Shown piece after piece: positions 10,883 through 23,289 of a DNA stretch of 64,000 nt (the stretch's first letter is position 1; each line of letters begins with the position of its first letter). Position numbers and translations under genes: made by a program. Source of the DNA: Tillandsia leiboldiana (Eukaryota; Streptophyta; Magnoliopsida; Poales; Bromeliaceae); assembly GCA_029204045.2 (NCBI GenBank), contig CM055064.1:1964250-2028249 (forward strand), written 5' to 3'. The notes under the pieces were generated by a model. The model was not told the DNA's origin, made no database searches, and saw only the letters and a list, made by a program, of their open reading frames with translations.

Positions 10883-13800
10883 ATCTGGTACATGCTCGTT
10901 TGGATGTTTTCTTTGAAATGTCCCGTCATTGCTATGCATGCAGTGAATAATTAGGGTTGGATTTGTCTGTGATATTTGTTGAAAATGTCTGGTAGTTGGT
11001 CGGTGTGTTGGCATGGTCTGATGGTTTGACCGCAGACTTGTATGTAATGTTTGGCTTTCCTGGGGTCTTGACATTTTGTGATATACTATTTATAATGAAT
11101 TCGCAGTGTCTCGTAGAAAATGTGCATGTTCTATGGGTTAAGAAATAAAACTAGCAGCAGGTCTCGTTTTGTAGCTTAGGGCATGTTTGGTAAACTTAAA
11201 ATCGGAAGATTAAAACGTGACTATTAATATGCTCTTACGAGCTCTACGGTTTTTGTATGAATGTGAAGGGCCACTTCGTCCAATTCTTGTGCGATGTTGA
11301 ATTTCAGAAACTAATGAGATATCGACAGAGTGTACTCACCAGATCTTAGACTAGGCAGTGTGGAACTGTGGATATAACAACAGAGACTAAAAATGTGTGG
11401 ATTCGATGTCAGCTGTGTCCTGTATTGGTACAGTTAACTCCTCTGTATTTTGATTTTTTGTTTTTCTTGTTTTCGGGGTTACAGAATTTGGAAGAACTTT
11501 GTTTAACAAAAAATTGTAGTTGCATGAATTGTATAAGGCGTTCTAATCAAAATGCTCAGATTTTGTTAATCAAAGGATCATTCTCCCTCGCATTTTATAT
11601 TTGTTAATCTCTCTACTTTATTTGCCTTTCTTTTTCTCTCTTTTGTTTTATGGTGATCTACTTCCCAATAAGATCCAACTAACTACTCGCAGTGCAGCAT
11701 GTTGATACATAAAACATTCACAACGACCTGATAGTAGAACAGCCACAGCCAAAAACAATGATCTGAATGAGACTACAGTGTATAATCCTTGCTCATATCT
11801 TTTTTTTTTTGAAATGCAATCCTTTTCATATCACCAAAATATATTATGTATCCTCTTTTGTGCTACATATTAATTGCTTCCCATAAATGTTCTTTTGTTG
11901 GCTTTCACTCTCCCTGCTATCTAATAGTACGCTTACTTCTCTTCCCTGAAATTCAGAATCACACAATGAATTGCTTTCTCACAAGCAAGACTCACATGAT
12001 CTCATTCACCATCAGAATATGTCTTCTTTTTTTTTTTTCCAAAAAAAAAAAAAAACAAGAACAAAACACTTGTATTTGGTAACTCAACATTGATTACTAC
12101 TATTTTGAATTTGGCCCCCACAACTTTTTTGAACTTTTATTTCTGTTTGCAGGAGAGGAAACTCCCTGTTCTTTGAATTGGAAAAGCCAAACAATGTGTT
12201 CCTTGTAAGGAGCAAGGACATGGTTGCTTATTAACTGTTACTGAGGGGGACAAAACTGCAGTGAAATAAAGTCCCTCTTTTGGGGGATTAAAAGCCCACC
12301 AATGGGAAGAGGAGTGTCTTTTCATTTTACCCAAATGAGTGGTGGTCACATTTTTTTTGTCGGGAGGAGATGTTAACCAGTTTAGTGGGAGAGACAAATT
12401 CAAGCCTAAGTAGGGTGAGGACCCAAACCTACTCTGCAGGATTGATGAGGTCCCAACTGTGAACTAATAATAATAATTGAGCCCCCACTAATGAGTTGGA
12501 ACTTTAAATGTGCTCATCTCTAGTGTTCAAAATCCACTTTGGATGCTTATTGGCTTCTGAGATCATAGATCTTACTCCCTCTTTGGCTCCACAACTGCCA
12601 AGTGTGATAGCAGTTGCTTTGATCCTAAACCCAAAAAATAGAATAGGGGGATCTTTTCTTTTTTGGGTGCAGGATTTGATAATTTATGGCTTTGAATTTA
12701 AGGCATGAGTAATAGAGGGAGATAACTCTTCTTCTTCTTCTTCTTCTTCTTCTTCTTCTTTTTCTCTCTCTCTCTCCTTTTTCCTATCTAGTAGCTAGAG
12801 TAGGTTATTAATGACACTAGTAGCTCTTGCTATTTGAAATAGGTAGTAATGGTCCAAACGAATCTCTTGTTTTAACTCTCAAGGGAATTGAAATTATGGG
12901 GGTTTTGTTTTGAAGAAGAAAATGACAAGTGACAACCCACTAGTTCAAATAAATGCTCATGGGTAGAGGCCCATAGGAATCTCTTTTGATGCACATTTTG
13001 TATCACAATGTACTAAAGATATTGGCTAAAGATTATGTGAAAAAAATTAATCCTTGAACTACTTATTTTTATCCTTTAGATGATTTATGAGTTATTTTAT
13101 GTTAGATTAAATTTAATCTTTTAATTATTATGGTATTAAAGTCAATCTCAAGTCCTTTGCTGTGCAAGGTTGTTTGAAATAGGATAAATTTCTTTAATAA
13201 TGAATTGTACCTCTCCTGAGCACTGCACTCCATGACAAAAAAAACATTTTTGTCATAGTCAAGTATGTCATTATATGTCATCATGATTCATAAGACGCTC
13301 TGCAAGCAAATAATTACCACGCTTGTCATCATCCTTAAGGCGAGAGTAATACCATCTGTACATCTATAATATAGATATAAATTTTATATTTTAGAGTTTA
13401 TATGATCAGAAGATAGATATTAAAGTTGTATAGTCTGATACCAAGATATCTGCGCTCATGCATTTTGAAATAATGCCAAATTGATTTCAAACTGCATATA
13501 TAATTATTGCTCGTAATTCATCATGACTCCGTTTGTACATTTGATATATATGCCTATCTCAAACTGCTATAGTTTGAAATTTGTCTCATATAATTTGTTC
13601 CTGTAGAACCTCTTCATAATCAATAAGACACGACCAAATTTGAACTGCAACAGTGTGATGCACAGGTTTTGTAGAATTATTGCTTGGTCTCTGTCCCTTT
13701 TGTGTTCTTTGGAAAGCAACACCTTCATGTAGCAGCTAAACGTAACATGTAATTTTAAATACTTAGATTATAAACATATTTCTTTTATTATGTTGGTAAA

Positions 13801-14269
13801 AAAAAAAACAGCATTTGGGCTTAACAAATAGCAGTTTGCATGTACGCGCGTCTTGTTTAGTGCTAAGCAACTTAATCAATATCTCTTATCTTTTAAACAA
13901 ATTGAAGTTCGATAAATTAGAGTGTGATTTTAGGTGTACGTAGACTATGTATGTAACAACCTAGCATGCTAGTAAATCAACATCACCTATTCAAAATAGT
14001 TAAATTCAGTTATTATTTTTAACATAAAATTCTCCATAACACGAAAGATATTGAGAACGCATATAATGTTTTCAATTTTAAAAAATAATGTTTAAATTTA
14101 TTTTTAAAAATAAAATAATTAGATTTCAAATTTTAGATATCTGGTACAAACCATGTATGATCGATGTGGGCTTCATTTCACGTGATTGTGGCTTGGCCAT
14201 TTGTAGCAGAGGTTTCCGACACAGACACAGGCTCTCGGACACGGTTTACTACTAATATTTATCCCACAC

Positions 14270-14319
<50 letters not shown>

Positions 14320-14463
14320 ATTATAATTCATTAATTGCCAAATTAATTGTTTAGTGAGAAGTAATATCAGCGCGTTGAGTTGTTTCATTCCAACAACACA
14401 AAATGGTTTCATTGGAACAACACATTTTCAAATTATAATACTATTAATAAAACAAAATAATTT
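10883..14463. other. Profilin 3' flank and AT-rich intergenic DNA
   Basis: No gene recognised on either strand. The first 200-300 bases are presumably profilin 3'UTR (AATAAAAC near 11144). Simple tracts include (CTT)n at about 12726-12760 and (TA)n at 14272-14316. The short open frames present show no family resemblance. Confidence 0.4.
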
Positions 14464-14915
14464 TATACAGTTTTTTTTTTTTTTTTTTTTTTTTGTAAAC
14501 ATATCAAATAGTAGATATATTTCTATAAAGTTCAACGTTTAATATTTATTTTTTAAAAAATCCTAAGTTATTCATATTTGTCCCTACCGCTAATCTCCGT
14601 TAGAAAAATATAGTTAATTATAGATTAAATATTTAATCTTAATTAGTGAGTGAGATAAATTTATCTTTTTATTTTTTCAAATATTATATTTAATCATAGA
14701 AATATTTTTCAACAGTTGAGATTTTTAAGAAGCATATTTGTAAGGACAAAATTAATATTTTATTTATATTCGGTTAAAAAATAAATAGTAAACTAACGAT
14801 AACAAACTAAATATATATATATAAATAAATTAGAATTTTTGAAAAATAAATATAAAAAAATAAATTTTGTACGAATATATATCTGATATTCAATATATTT
14901 ATATACAGCTGTATA
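14464..14915 (+). mobile_element. Foldback (MITE-like) repeat, TATACAG ends, copy 1
   Basis: Begins TATACAG followed by a poly-T run and then AACATATCAAATAGTAGATA; ends GATATTCAATATATTTATAT then CAGCTGTATA. The two ends are imperfect inverted repeats of about 45 bp. The interior has CCCTACCGCTAATCTCCGTT and ATTAGTGAGTGAGATAAAT, both found in copy 2 at 21508-21977. It has no coding capacity. It is called a MITE by structure and copy number; the superfamily is not assigned. Confidence 0.6.
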
Positions 14916-16449
14916 AAATTAATCTAATAAAAAAAAGTTACGTGCACATGCGCCAACTTAGGCCCAAACTCTAATTAAAACCGAAATTTGAATTTTTATC
15001 CATAATCCATCTATGTTTATTAGATTCTTGACCTTCATTTAAGTCAAAGAATAATATAGACGCCCCAGTAACTGTTGGGATGCTAAACCTTTTATTAATT
15101 AGCCCTAGGTAATTAATAAATTACTAATTAATAAACGAACCTGAAAATAAGATGACGCATTAATTGATACCCTAATTAATTACTGTCGTTTTGCTTAGCG
15201 AAGTACCGGGAACGTTCACATCCCCCTTTCAAAAATTCAAATCTTAGTACTACATTTAATCTTTGATTAGTGTAAAATAATGTTTTTAAAAAGCTCCCCA
15301 ACTTTTGAAAAAAATTGTTAGTTTATTGGAGACAATGATGGGCACAAAAAAATGGAGAGCCCTCGTTCCAACGAGATTAATTAAAAAAAGGGGTGAAATG
15401 TTTATTAGAGCGAGGGAAAGGTCATGATTAAAAAAACACAATTACATGACTCTTTTGATCGTTAAGAAAACATTAGTTTAATGTTTGCTTAATATATGTA
15501 TAATAATTTAAACACCTACTTAATTAACTAATTAAGTCCTGATTTATCTTTCTCTCACCTCCTGCTCATTTCTGCGGCTAATTTTTCTGGGTATATCACT
15601 CTTTGAAATTGTGAAATTGATAGGATAAATATTATTTTCGAGTGATTCTAATTTCATTTGCTTTCGCACGTCAATTTATTTGTTTATCTTGGTTTAATTA
15701 TAATTCAGTGGTAAACTAAGTCAAGCGAGAATAAAAACATATACGATACGATAAATTAAAAAAAAATATTTTTTTGGCTATTAAATTCAACTATTGATCA
15801 CAAGATACCGAATAGACATATTCTCTAGTTTTATGTTTTTAAAAATAACCCGCTTTTGAATGAGTTTAAATCTGTTATTTATGAACAAATTTAAAATATA
15901 TATATCTGGTGATTGAATAACGAATCATTACAGCATTAGTTAAATTTATAAAAATTAAATTTAAGGACGTAATCATAAGCTATATATATATATATATAAA
16001 AAAAAAAAAAAAAAATGTTAAGTAAAGTTTTAAAAGGCGAATTAAGAATCAAACGGCACTATTTTGAAAAGAAAAGGAAGAGACCACAAAGTAGGTACAT
16101 GCCATCATATATATAGCTTGGGAAACAACAAAGCAAAAAAATGTCAGAGGATTTGGATTATATACTTCTTGAGAAGTGAGAGAGGAGATTATAACGGAGT
16201 TGAATGGAAGATTCCTTTTTTTTTTTAAATTTAAGGTACGGCGTTTGATTAATATGATGTCATACATACAGTTTCTATGTACTACCATGTCTCCTCCTCC
16301 CCTGTATTAGCATATCCTACCGTAATACAAGCAGTATTTTTTATCAGAAGATCCAAGGGCTCAGATTGATTCTCTTGGGCCCCACATGTCCATTTTTGAG
16401 ATCTGTAACTCTGTTTTTTTGTTTTTGTGTTTTTTGTTTTTTGAATAGA
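14916..16449. other. AT-rich intergenic DNA
   Basis: No gene or recognisable element. Short (TA)n and poly-A tracts occur around 15980-16015. Confidence 0.4.
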
Positions 16450-17613
16450 TCTTTAGGTTTCGTACCATCAGCTTAAAATAGTTAAACTTAATAATTATTA
16501 CTAGCATGCGTAGTTTATTGATTAGGACTTATTTTTTTATCAAACTTATTCTTCATCCATATTTCTAATCTTTTTTTTTTTTTTTTCATCCGACCACTTT
16601 TCCATTCGATATGAGATTATTAGAGCGTTACAGTCTTTCCTTATTTAGACCCTGACGTTCTCGTCAGATTCAAATCAGATTACAGATATAGATAAGAAGT
16701 GGCTCCTGTGTAGATTAGAATTATCAGGTGATGTAAGATTCTAGAGGTTCCTGCGTGCTCAAGAGGTGGCTCCAACCAAATTCACGATGTGAGATTTTAG
16801 AGGTAGCTCTTGCGCGTCCAAGAAGTGGTTCTAACCCAAAATGTTTAATCTTAGTTATTAATACTAACTTGCGCGTCCTTCTGTATTCCCTATCAGAATC
16901 CCTTTTTCATCTGACCCCCTTCCCGTCCATATTTTCGATCATAACCTATTTTCCATTCGACATCTTTCCCATCAGATATGGGACTATTTAGGCCTTACAA
17001 ACTCCAAATATTTAGACTGTAACATTCTCTATAGGTACAAATTAGATCACAGATATAAATCAGAATTATCATGCGATATGAGATTTCAGATCACAGATAT
17101 AGATTAGAATTATCAGGACGATGTGAGATTCTAGAGATGACTCACGCATAGATCAGAATTATTAGACAATGTGAGATTCTGGAGGCTCCCTGCTTAGACC
17201 CTAATGTTCTTATTAGGTCCAAATCAGATCACAGATATAAATTAGAATTATCAAATGTTGTGAGATTCTAGAGGTGGCATTTGCATAGATCAAAATTATC
17301 AGGTAATGTGAAATTCTAGTAACTCATGTGGATTCAAGAGGTGACTCTCATTCACGATGTGAGATTCTATCGGTGGCTCCCACCAAATCTATAGTGTACC
17401 ACTTTGTCCCATATAGCACTTAGATTTCACACTTCCAACTAATATTCATCTCTGATACTAATTGTCACGATCCGACTCGTTAGCAAAAATAACTCGTTTG
17501 GTCAAACCTACCAGCTCAAAATGCTTAAATTCAATTATTATTATTAGCGTGTGTGACCTTATATATTCTTGATTAGAATTCTTTTTCCGATATAGGACTA
17601 TTGTGGCGTTACA
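16450..17613 (-). mobile_element. Decayed three-LTR TRIM cluster, minus strand
   Basis: The right-hand LTR is 17463-17613; read on the minus strand it starts TGTAACGCCACAATAGTCC and ends GGATCGTGACA. It is followed on that strand by ATTAGTATCAGAGA, a mutated primer-binding site. Two further LTR-like segments end (plus-strand coordinates) at 16632 (GCGTTACA) and 16999 (GCCTTACA). The material between them is a degenerate repeat with phrases such as GATGTGAGATTCTAGAGG. Both the LTR and the internal GACGTTCTCGTCAG block match the TRIM in Derlin intron 6, so this is an older relative, probably an LTR-internal-LTR-internal-LTR tandem. The left edge is approximate. Confidence 0.65.
17463..17613 (-). 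repeat. Best-preserved LTR of decayed TRIM
   Basis: 151 bp, TG..CA on the minus strand. It resembles the Derlin-intron LTR start to end, including the TTTAAGCATTTTGAGCTG block. Confidence 0.7.
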
Positions 17614-19137
17614 TTAACGATTTGCAAACGGATGTTTTTTGAATTGTTTTCGGTTTGTTTGAAATTGAATCTCAAAATTTTCATTAGAGGTTAGGCTGAA
17701 AGTTAGAAAGATAGAACAGATATTGCGATTGTTATCCGAAAAAGAAGGTCATACTTTTGCACGTGGTTAGTTACATGGGTACCTCCAACATTATTTTTGA
17801 TATTTGGAGGTAGCCCTTCTTTTTTTTTTTTTTTTTTTTTTTTGACCAGAAATTAAGTTGTATCGCTTCTATTTCTTACTTCACTAACCTAATAAATAAA
17901 ATAGATAACGTGTTATTTTTTTTTCTAAAAAAAAAAATCAACCCTAACATCATACTAAATTTTAAATTATTAAAAATAAATGTTTTAATATAATATATTT
18001 AATACATATAATAAAAAAATATTCTCTTTTTATTTTTTATGTATATATTATATTAGTTCAAATAAGAAATTTATGGTGAAAGGACTGATAAGTCATATCG
18101 GTAGTTGTAGAGGGCATTGCGGTCATTTCCGTACCACAAATACGTCACCAAGATAAAAGCTGCGTGAAGTGAACAAAGAGACCTCCATAAGTGGACGACT
18201 CTAAACACGTCAAAAGCGCCGGATTTGGTCCCCGTTTTTACCAATTTAACCCTCTTCTCGTTGAAACTTGAAAAAAGTCCCTATACCATCCAAACGACTT
18301 TTTCAATGAATATTTTAGAGCATATTACAAGTAATAAGTTATTTTTTTAGTAATAAAAAAAATAATAAGAACAGTAAAAGTAATAGTCTATAAATAATTA
18401 AAATATATACAAAGATATATATATAGAAAGAATAATTTTGATGATATGGAGTTTTTTTGATTCATTTTACTACAAAATGTGTTAGTTCTTCAAAATGTCT
18501 CGATTTAAAGTTTCCAAACAAAAGTATTTTAGATAAGTGAGAATAAATAAAAATAAAAAGAATTCATTAGAGGAGAATCTGGAATTAAAGTTTTCGAACT
18601 AAAGTATTTTAGATAAGAAAAATATTTCATATCTCCCCTATATAAAAAGATAAATTGTAATAGTTAAAATATTTTGAATATATTTTAAACAAATCATTTT
18701 ATGCCATTTGAAAATGTGAAGAGTGTAATCAGAAATAATTTCTATAATAATAATAATGTAATAATTTTGTATTAAAATAATATTTTAAAGAATTTATTCA
18801 TGTACTTACATGCAAATTGAAGATTTTTTATTCAAAGTTATTATTCAAACATAAATTAATTGTGACCAAAAAAAAATATTTTTAAAATACTATACCTATA
18901 TATTGTTAATACACTAATAATTCTAATAGTAATTTTAAAATATATACATTAAGCCATTAATTCTTTTCGTTACTAAAGCGCGCAGTTGTTGGAAACAAAA
19001 AAATTATTTCTGTATAATTTTTTTAAAAGGATTATAATTAATTGTTTTAAAAAAATTATAATTAGATGGGTGAGTACCATAGGGACTATAGTGACTGATA
19101 GGACTATATTATGCAGCATATGTGACCCACACATTGT

Positions 19138-19168
<31 letters not shown>

Positions 19169-19639
19169 CAATATAAGACCTAAATGAAGAGCTACAGTAT
19201 TTACTATTCTTTCTCTCTTATTTTTATTTTATTTTATTGGATGCATAATTAGTATTGCTCATTTTACCCTATATAGATGTTCAATCATAGGGGCTCTGAT
19301 TGACTGATCACAGAGGGTCTTAAGATGAAAAGTACAAAAGAGAAAAAGTACCCCCTAAAACCCTCTCATCTATCAAATCAATCCCTAATCATTGCTGAAA
19401 AGAAATTTGAAAAGGTGTGGAGTAGGTTGAGATAATCAGATCAGGACCAGGTGGAGGATCAATCAGATCATCAGCATGCACCACCCCCTACTCCTACTGC
19501 TCTACCACTGCTGGTCATCTACTCTATCAACATTTTCTAGTCTAGTCCCCCACATGATCCCTTTTGCTGTATAGATTTTAAGTAATTAAATAATCTTTTA
19601 AAAGAAATGTTTTTGTATGTAAAAAGAAATATAAACAAA
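17614..19639. other. AT-rich intergenic DNA
   Basis: No gene recognised. A GC-moderate patch at about 18090-18290 looks promoter-like but has no gene beside it. Poly-T tracts at 17818-17843 and 19139-19168. Confidence 0.4.
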
Positions 19640-19818
19640 GGGCATTGCTATTTATACATTCAATATAGGTATGTACATCATACATTTCACCCCATTCAAG
19701 AATGAGGATTAATTTATCGATCACTTCGAAGTGATCTGTAAAATTTACTCCACCCTTAAATGGGTGGGATGTAAGATGTATACTCCATTTGGGGGTGTAT
19801 AAAAAGTATTTTTCATAA
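19640..19818 (+). mobile_element. Hairpin MITE, diverged copy
   Basis: Starts GGGCATTGCTATTTATACA and ends GGGGGTGTATAAAAAGTATT, an imperfect inverted repeat. The interior has CACCCTTAAATGGGTGG and GATGTAAGATGTATAC, matching the copy at 32592-32763. Confidence 0.65.
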
Positions 19819-19932
19819 ACAAAACTTTCAAATTTGAATTACTGATGAATGAATTTATGCGAAGTACAATTAAAAAGTTTAATTTTTCATAATTTAAATT
19901 TTTTTAACATATTTTAAATAGACCGTTATTAC

Positions 19933-19963
<31 letters not shown>

Positions 19964-21323
19964 TTACATATCTTGTCAGTAATTAATATACTGTTCCATA
20001 TCAGCAGCATTTTAATGAGACTCATAGTACTTCTGTTAAAAGATACATATCTTGTCAATAATAAGTACTTACGTGACATCGCCATCTTTGAAACTAGTGA
20101 CAGTTTTAGGTGATTTTAGTTTTGATCATCAAAATTGAGGAGTCACACATTTTAATTCCCAAAATTTTAAGTTATTATAATTTTTTATTTAAATTTCCTA
20201 ATTTATTATAATCAAGTATCACAGTACAATCTAGCTGACCAAATAGTATTGTGTTGATAATACTACAGTGATGTAGCAATATTATAGCTGATGATGGTAA
20301 AAAGATGATTTAAATGCTCCATCACTACCGCATCAACAATACATCATCATTCAACCAGCTTAATTATAACGTCGAAGTTGATTATAATAGTTTAAAAATT
20401 TTAAACAAAAACCTACAATAAATTTAATATCACACTTCTCACAGTTGGAGAACCAAAAGTGTAATTTAGCCTTTTGCAAAGAAGCATATTTGGCAAAATT
20501 TATGGCAATGAACTTGTCAAAGTTACGGTGATTGCGAAGACAGCAAAAATACTATTTTATACAGTAATATATTGATGTAAAAGTATAGAAAAATATTATT
20601 TACACACTCAAAATAAAGAGTGCAGATTTTACACCTCTATTCTAGAATTTATAAAAATTTAAATAATTTTTAGCAAAATTAAAAAAAGTTGATATAACAG
20701 ATAGTAAAATTATAATTTCAAATATAAAAAATATAAGATATATCAATCGTATTACTCAAAAGTGTAATAGGAAATGAATGCACATGATCTGTTTTAGCAA
20801 TTGGGAGACACAAAAAAGTGAGTTTGGCATTACTTTTGTTTTATTTGCCCAAATTCTTATGTTCCCAAACTATCGAATCTTATTGAGCTTAATTTAAAGT
20901 TCCAAAGAAACCATTTTTTATTAAGTTTTTTAATTTCTTTTTTTTTAATTGGCTGGTAAAGCATTAACTTCCGAATAAAAAAGAGAGGGGAGTAAAAGCT
21001 TAACTAAAAGCTTTTGTCTTTTCCATTTGTACTATATGCAAGTACTATTTTAATAATGCTATTAAAAAGATTTTTGTTTTTTTTTTTTTTTACAAATATT
21101 TTTTTTTTTTTTTGAGTATGCTTTCATTCATATTCAAAATTGAATTCTTGCTCTTGCCATGTTAAAGAACTCTCAATTTCTTTTTTTTTTTAATTATCAA
21201 ACGAAAACAGAAGCAAAATTTGAAGAAAACTAAAACAGCTAATGTTTGTGATAATTTAGCATCTGCAAAGAAGATCTACAGTATCTTCATTAATAAATAT
21301 AAAAGCATATGTGACATATCTAT

Positions 21324-21366
<43 letters not shown>

Positions 21367-21507
21367 ATAGCTTAGCTATGTTTCATCTGAATCTTATAGA
21401 TGTAACCCCACTTAAAAAGGACAAGTTTAGGGGAATTGATCACATGGTCACCTCACTCATTCATACACTATGCTTAGTCTCAAATAGGCAAGTAAAATGT
21501 TATCTCA
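19819..21507. other. AT-rich intergenic DNA
   Basis: No gene recognised. Contains a long poly-A (19933-19961), several poly-T runs (21070-21115) and a (CT)n array at 21329-21364. Confidence 0.4.
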
Positions 21508-21977
21508 ACCATACTTTTTTTTTTTTTTGGGGGTGGGGGGGGGGGGGGAATTACATACACTTCCATGTAAATATATTGAATAGTAGATATTTTCATACAA
21601 AGTTTAATTTTTTATATTTATTCAATCAAAATCCAATGCTATTTATATGTATCCCTACCGTCTATCTCGGTTAGAAAAATCTAATTAATCATAAATTAAA
21701 TACTTAATCTTAGTTAGTTAGTGAGATAAATTTATCTTTTTATCATTTCAGATATTTTTATATTATTTTAACTGTTGAAACTTTTGAAGAGATATTTTTG
21801 AAAGGGCAAAATTATAATTTCACATAAATTCTGTTAAAAAATAAACAGTAAACTAACGGTAATAAACCGGAATAATATATATGAACAACTTAGAAATTTT
21901 TGATGGAATTACTATGAAAAGTTAAAATTTGTAAGAATACATCTGCTATTCGATATGTTTACAGAGAGCTGTATATA
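21508..21977 (+). mobile_element. Foldback (MITE-like) repeat, copy 2
   Basis: Same order of blocks as 14464-14915: poly-T, AATATATTGAATAGTAGATA, CCCTACCGTCTATCTCGGTT, AGTTAGTGAGATAAATTTAT, AAACAGTAAACTAACGGTAA and a terminal CTGTATA. A G-run (21529-21548) has expanded after the poly-T. Confidence 0.6.
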
Positions 21978-23289
21978 ATTAATCCCTTTTTCTTATTTTA
22001 TTGTGATCAGCAGTAGATTGAAGCATACCTTACAGAAACGGGGAGAAAACTTTGCCTGCACCAAGAGTACACGCACACTTCATACAGTGCATCTAACATT
22101 TGAGGATCAACTTTTTAAATTTAAAATCTAACCTGATAATAAAAAGTCTATAAATAAATGCCATTTATTGCGAAAATCTATAACTCGGACATCAATTTAT
22201 CCTTACAGTTCCGTAGTAAGAGAGGACTAACACTTAAAATTCATATCAAATTTTTAGTAACGTAGTGCGACAGTACGAAGAGTAATTCAATATTTACCGG
22301 TTGTTCTTTACCGGCTCAAAAGAGTGAGGTCAGAGACTATAAGTCACGCTATAAACAAAAACAGATCTGATATTCAGTGAATCGGTGAAGGGTACGCTGC
22401 CAATTAAGAGTACTATTCTGATTTTGAGATGGGTATCATAAAGATTAACTTATGGGATGCAGATACTTGTGCACCCGGTGCAGGGAAGAGGTGGTGTGGC
22501 CCGAGTGGCGACCGAGTTTGTGGCCGAGCCCACACTACGGCCTACGACGTGGGATACAGCGGTTCGGGTCGGGAAAAAACGGATCCGGAGCACATGCGCC
22601 ACATTCCAAACCATCCAATCGGAGGGCGACCGTAGCCTCAAACCCCACCCCACGTGTACTCCACGCGCCGCACATGGGAAGCGAATTTGGGGCGGGTCTC
22701 CATGCCAATGGGTTGAAGCCATTTTACTATTATTATTATTATTTTATTATTATTATTATTATTATTTTTAACTTTTGCTTTGTCGATAATAAAAGTAATT
22801 AGTTGAAACTTAAAAAGACACGTCAGAATCCAAATGAGATTTACTGTAGATCTACATTAAATCTAAATAAAGAATAAAAAAAATGGATCGAAAATTATAG
22901 TAAACTCATATTTAAACTGTTAATGCAAAATTGGTTCATTTCGTATGTCTAAATCTGAGGCTCCTTCAAAATTTACCGACTTAAAAATCAAAAGAAAGAA
23001 AACCAATTTAGTAAAAAAAAAAAGTAAACAATTTAAACAATTTAAAAAAAATGAGAAGAGAATTGAAGGATTTTGCTGCAATGAATAGAACCAAGAATTT
23101 ACACACAACTGGCTCTTTGAATTCTCTCTCTCTCTCATCCAATATTGTTACAACAACACCATAAAAAAAAAGACTAATAAAATCAGGTGGAATAAGAGAG
23201 CTGAAACTATCCTCTTGTTCATACTCTTTTTGAAACATCTTGGACTTACTCCATTGATGGACCATCATCATCATCATCATCATCATCAG
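21978..23289. other. Intergenic DNA with GC-rich island, 3' of IQD gene
   Basis: Mostly AT-rich. A GC-rich island at about 22460-22715 contains CCACGTGT and CATCCAATCGGAGGGCGA but no supportable gene. It is followed by (ATT)n at 22727-22767. The stretch 22920-23289 is presumably the 3'UTR of the minus-strand IQD gene, including a (CAT)n run at 23264-23288. Confidence 0.45.

Noticed and set aside
12137..12403. 88-codon minus-strand open frame near 12.2 kb
   Set aside because: Composition and lack of splice or family signals suggest chance; nothing conserved recognised.
22472..22496. GTGCAGGGAAGAGGTGGTG resembling the complement of miR408
   Set aside because: Only an 11-base core matches, the rest disagrees, and no matching precursor hairpin was seen around it.
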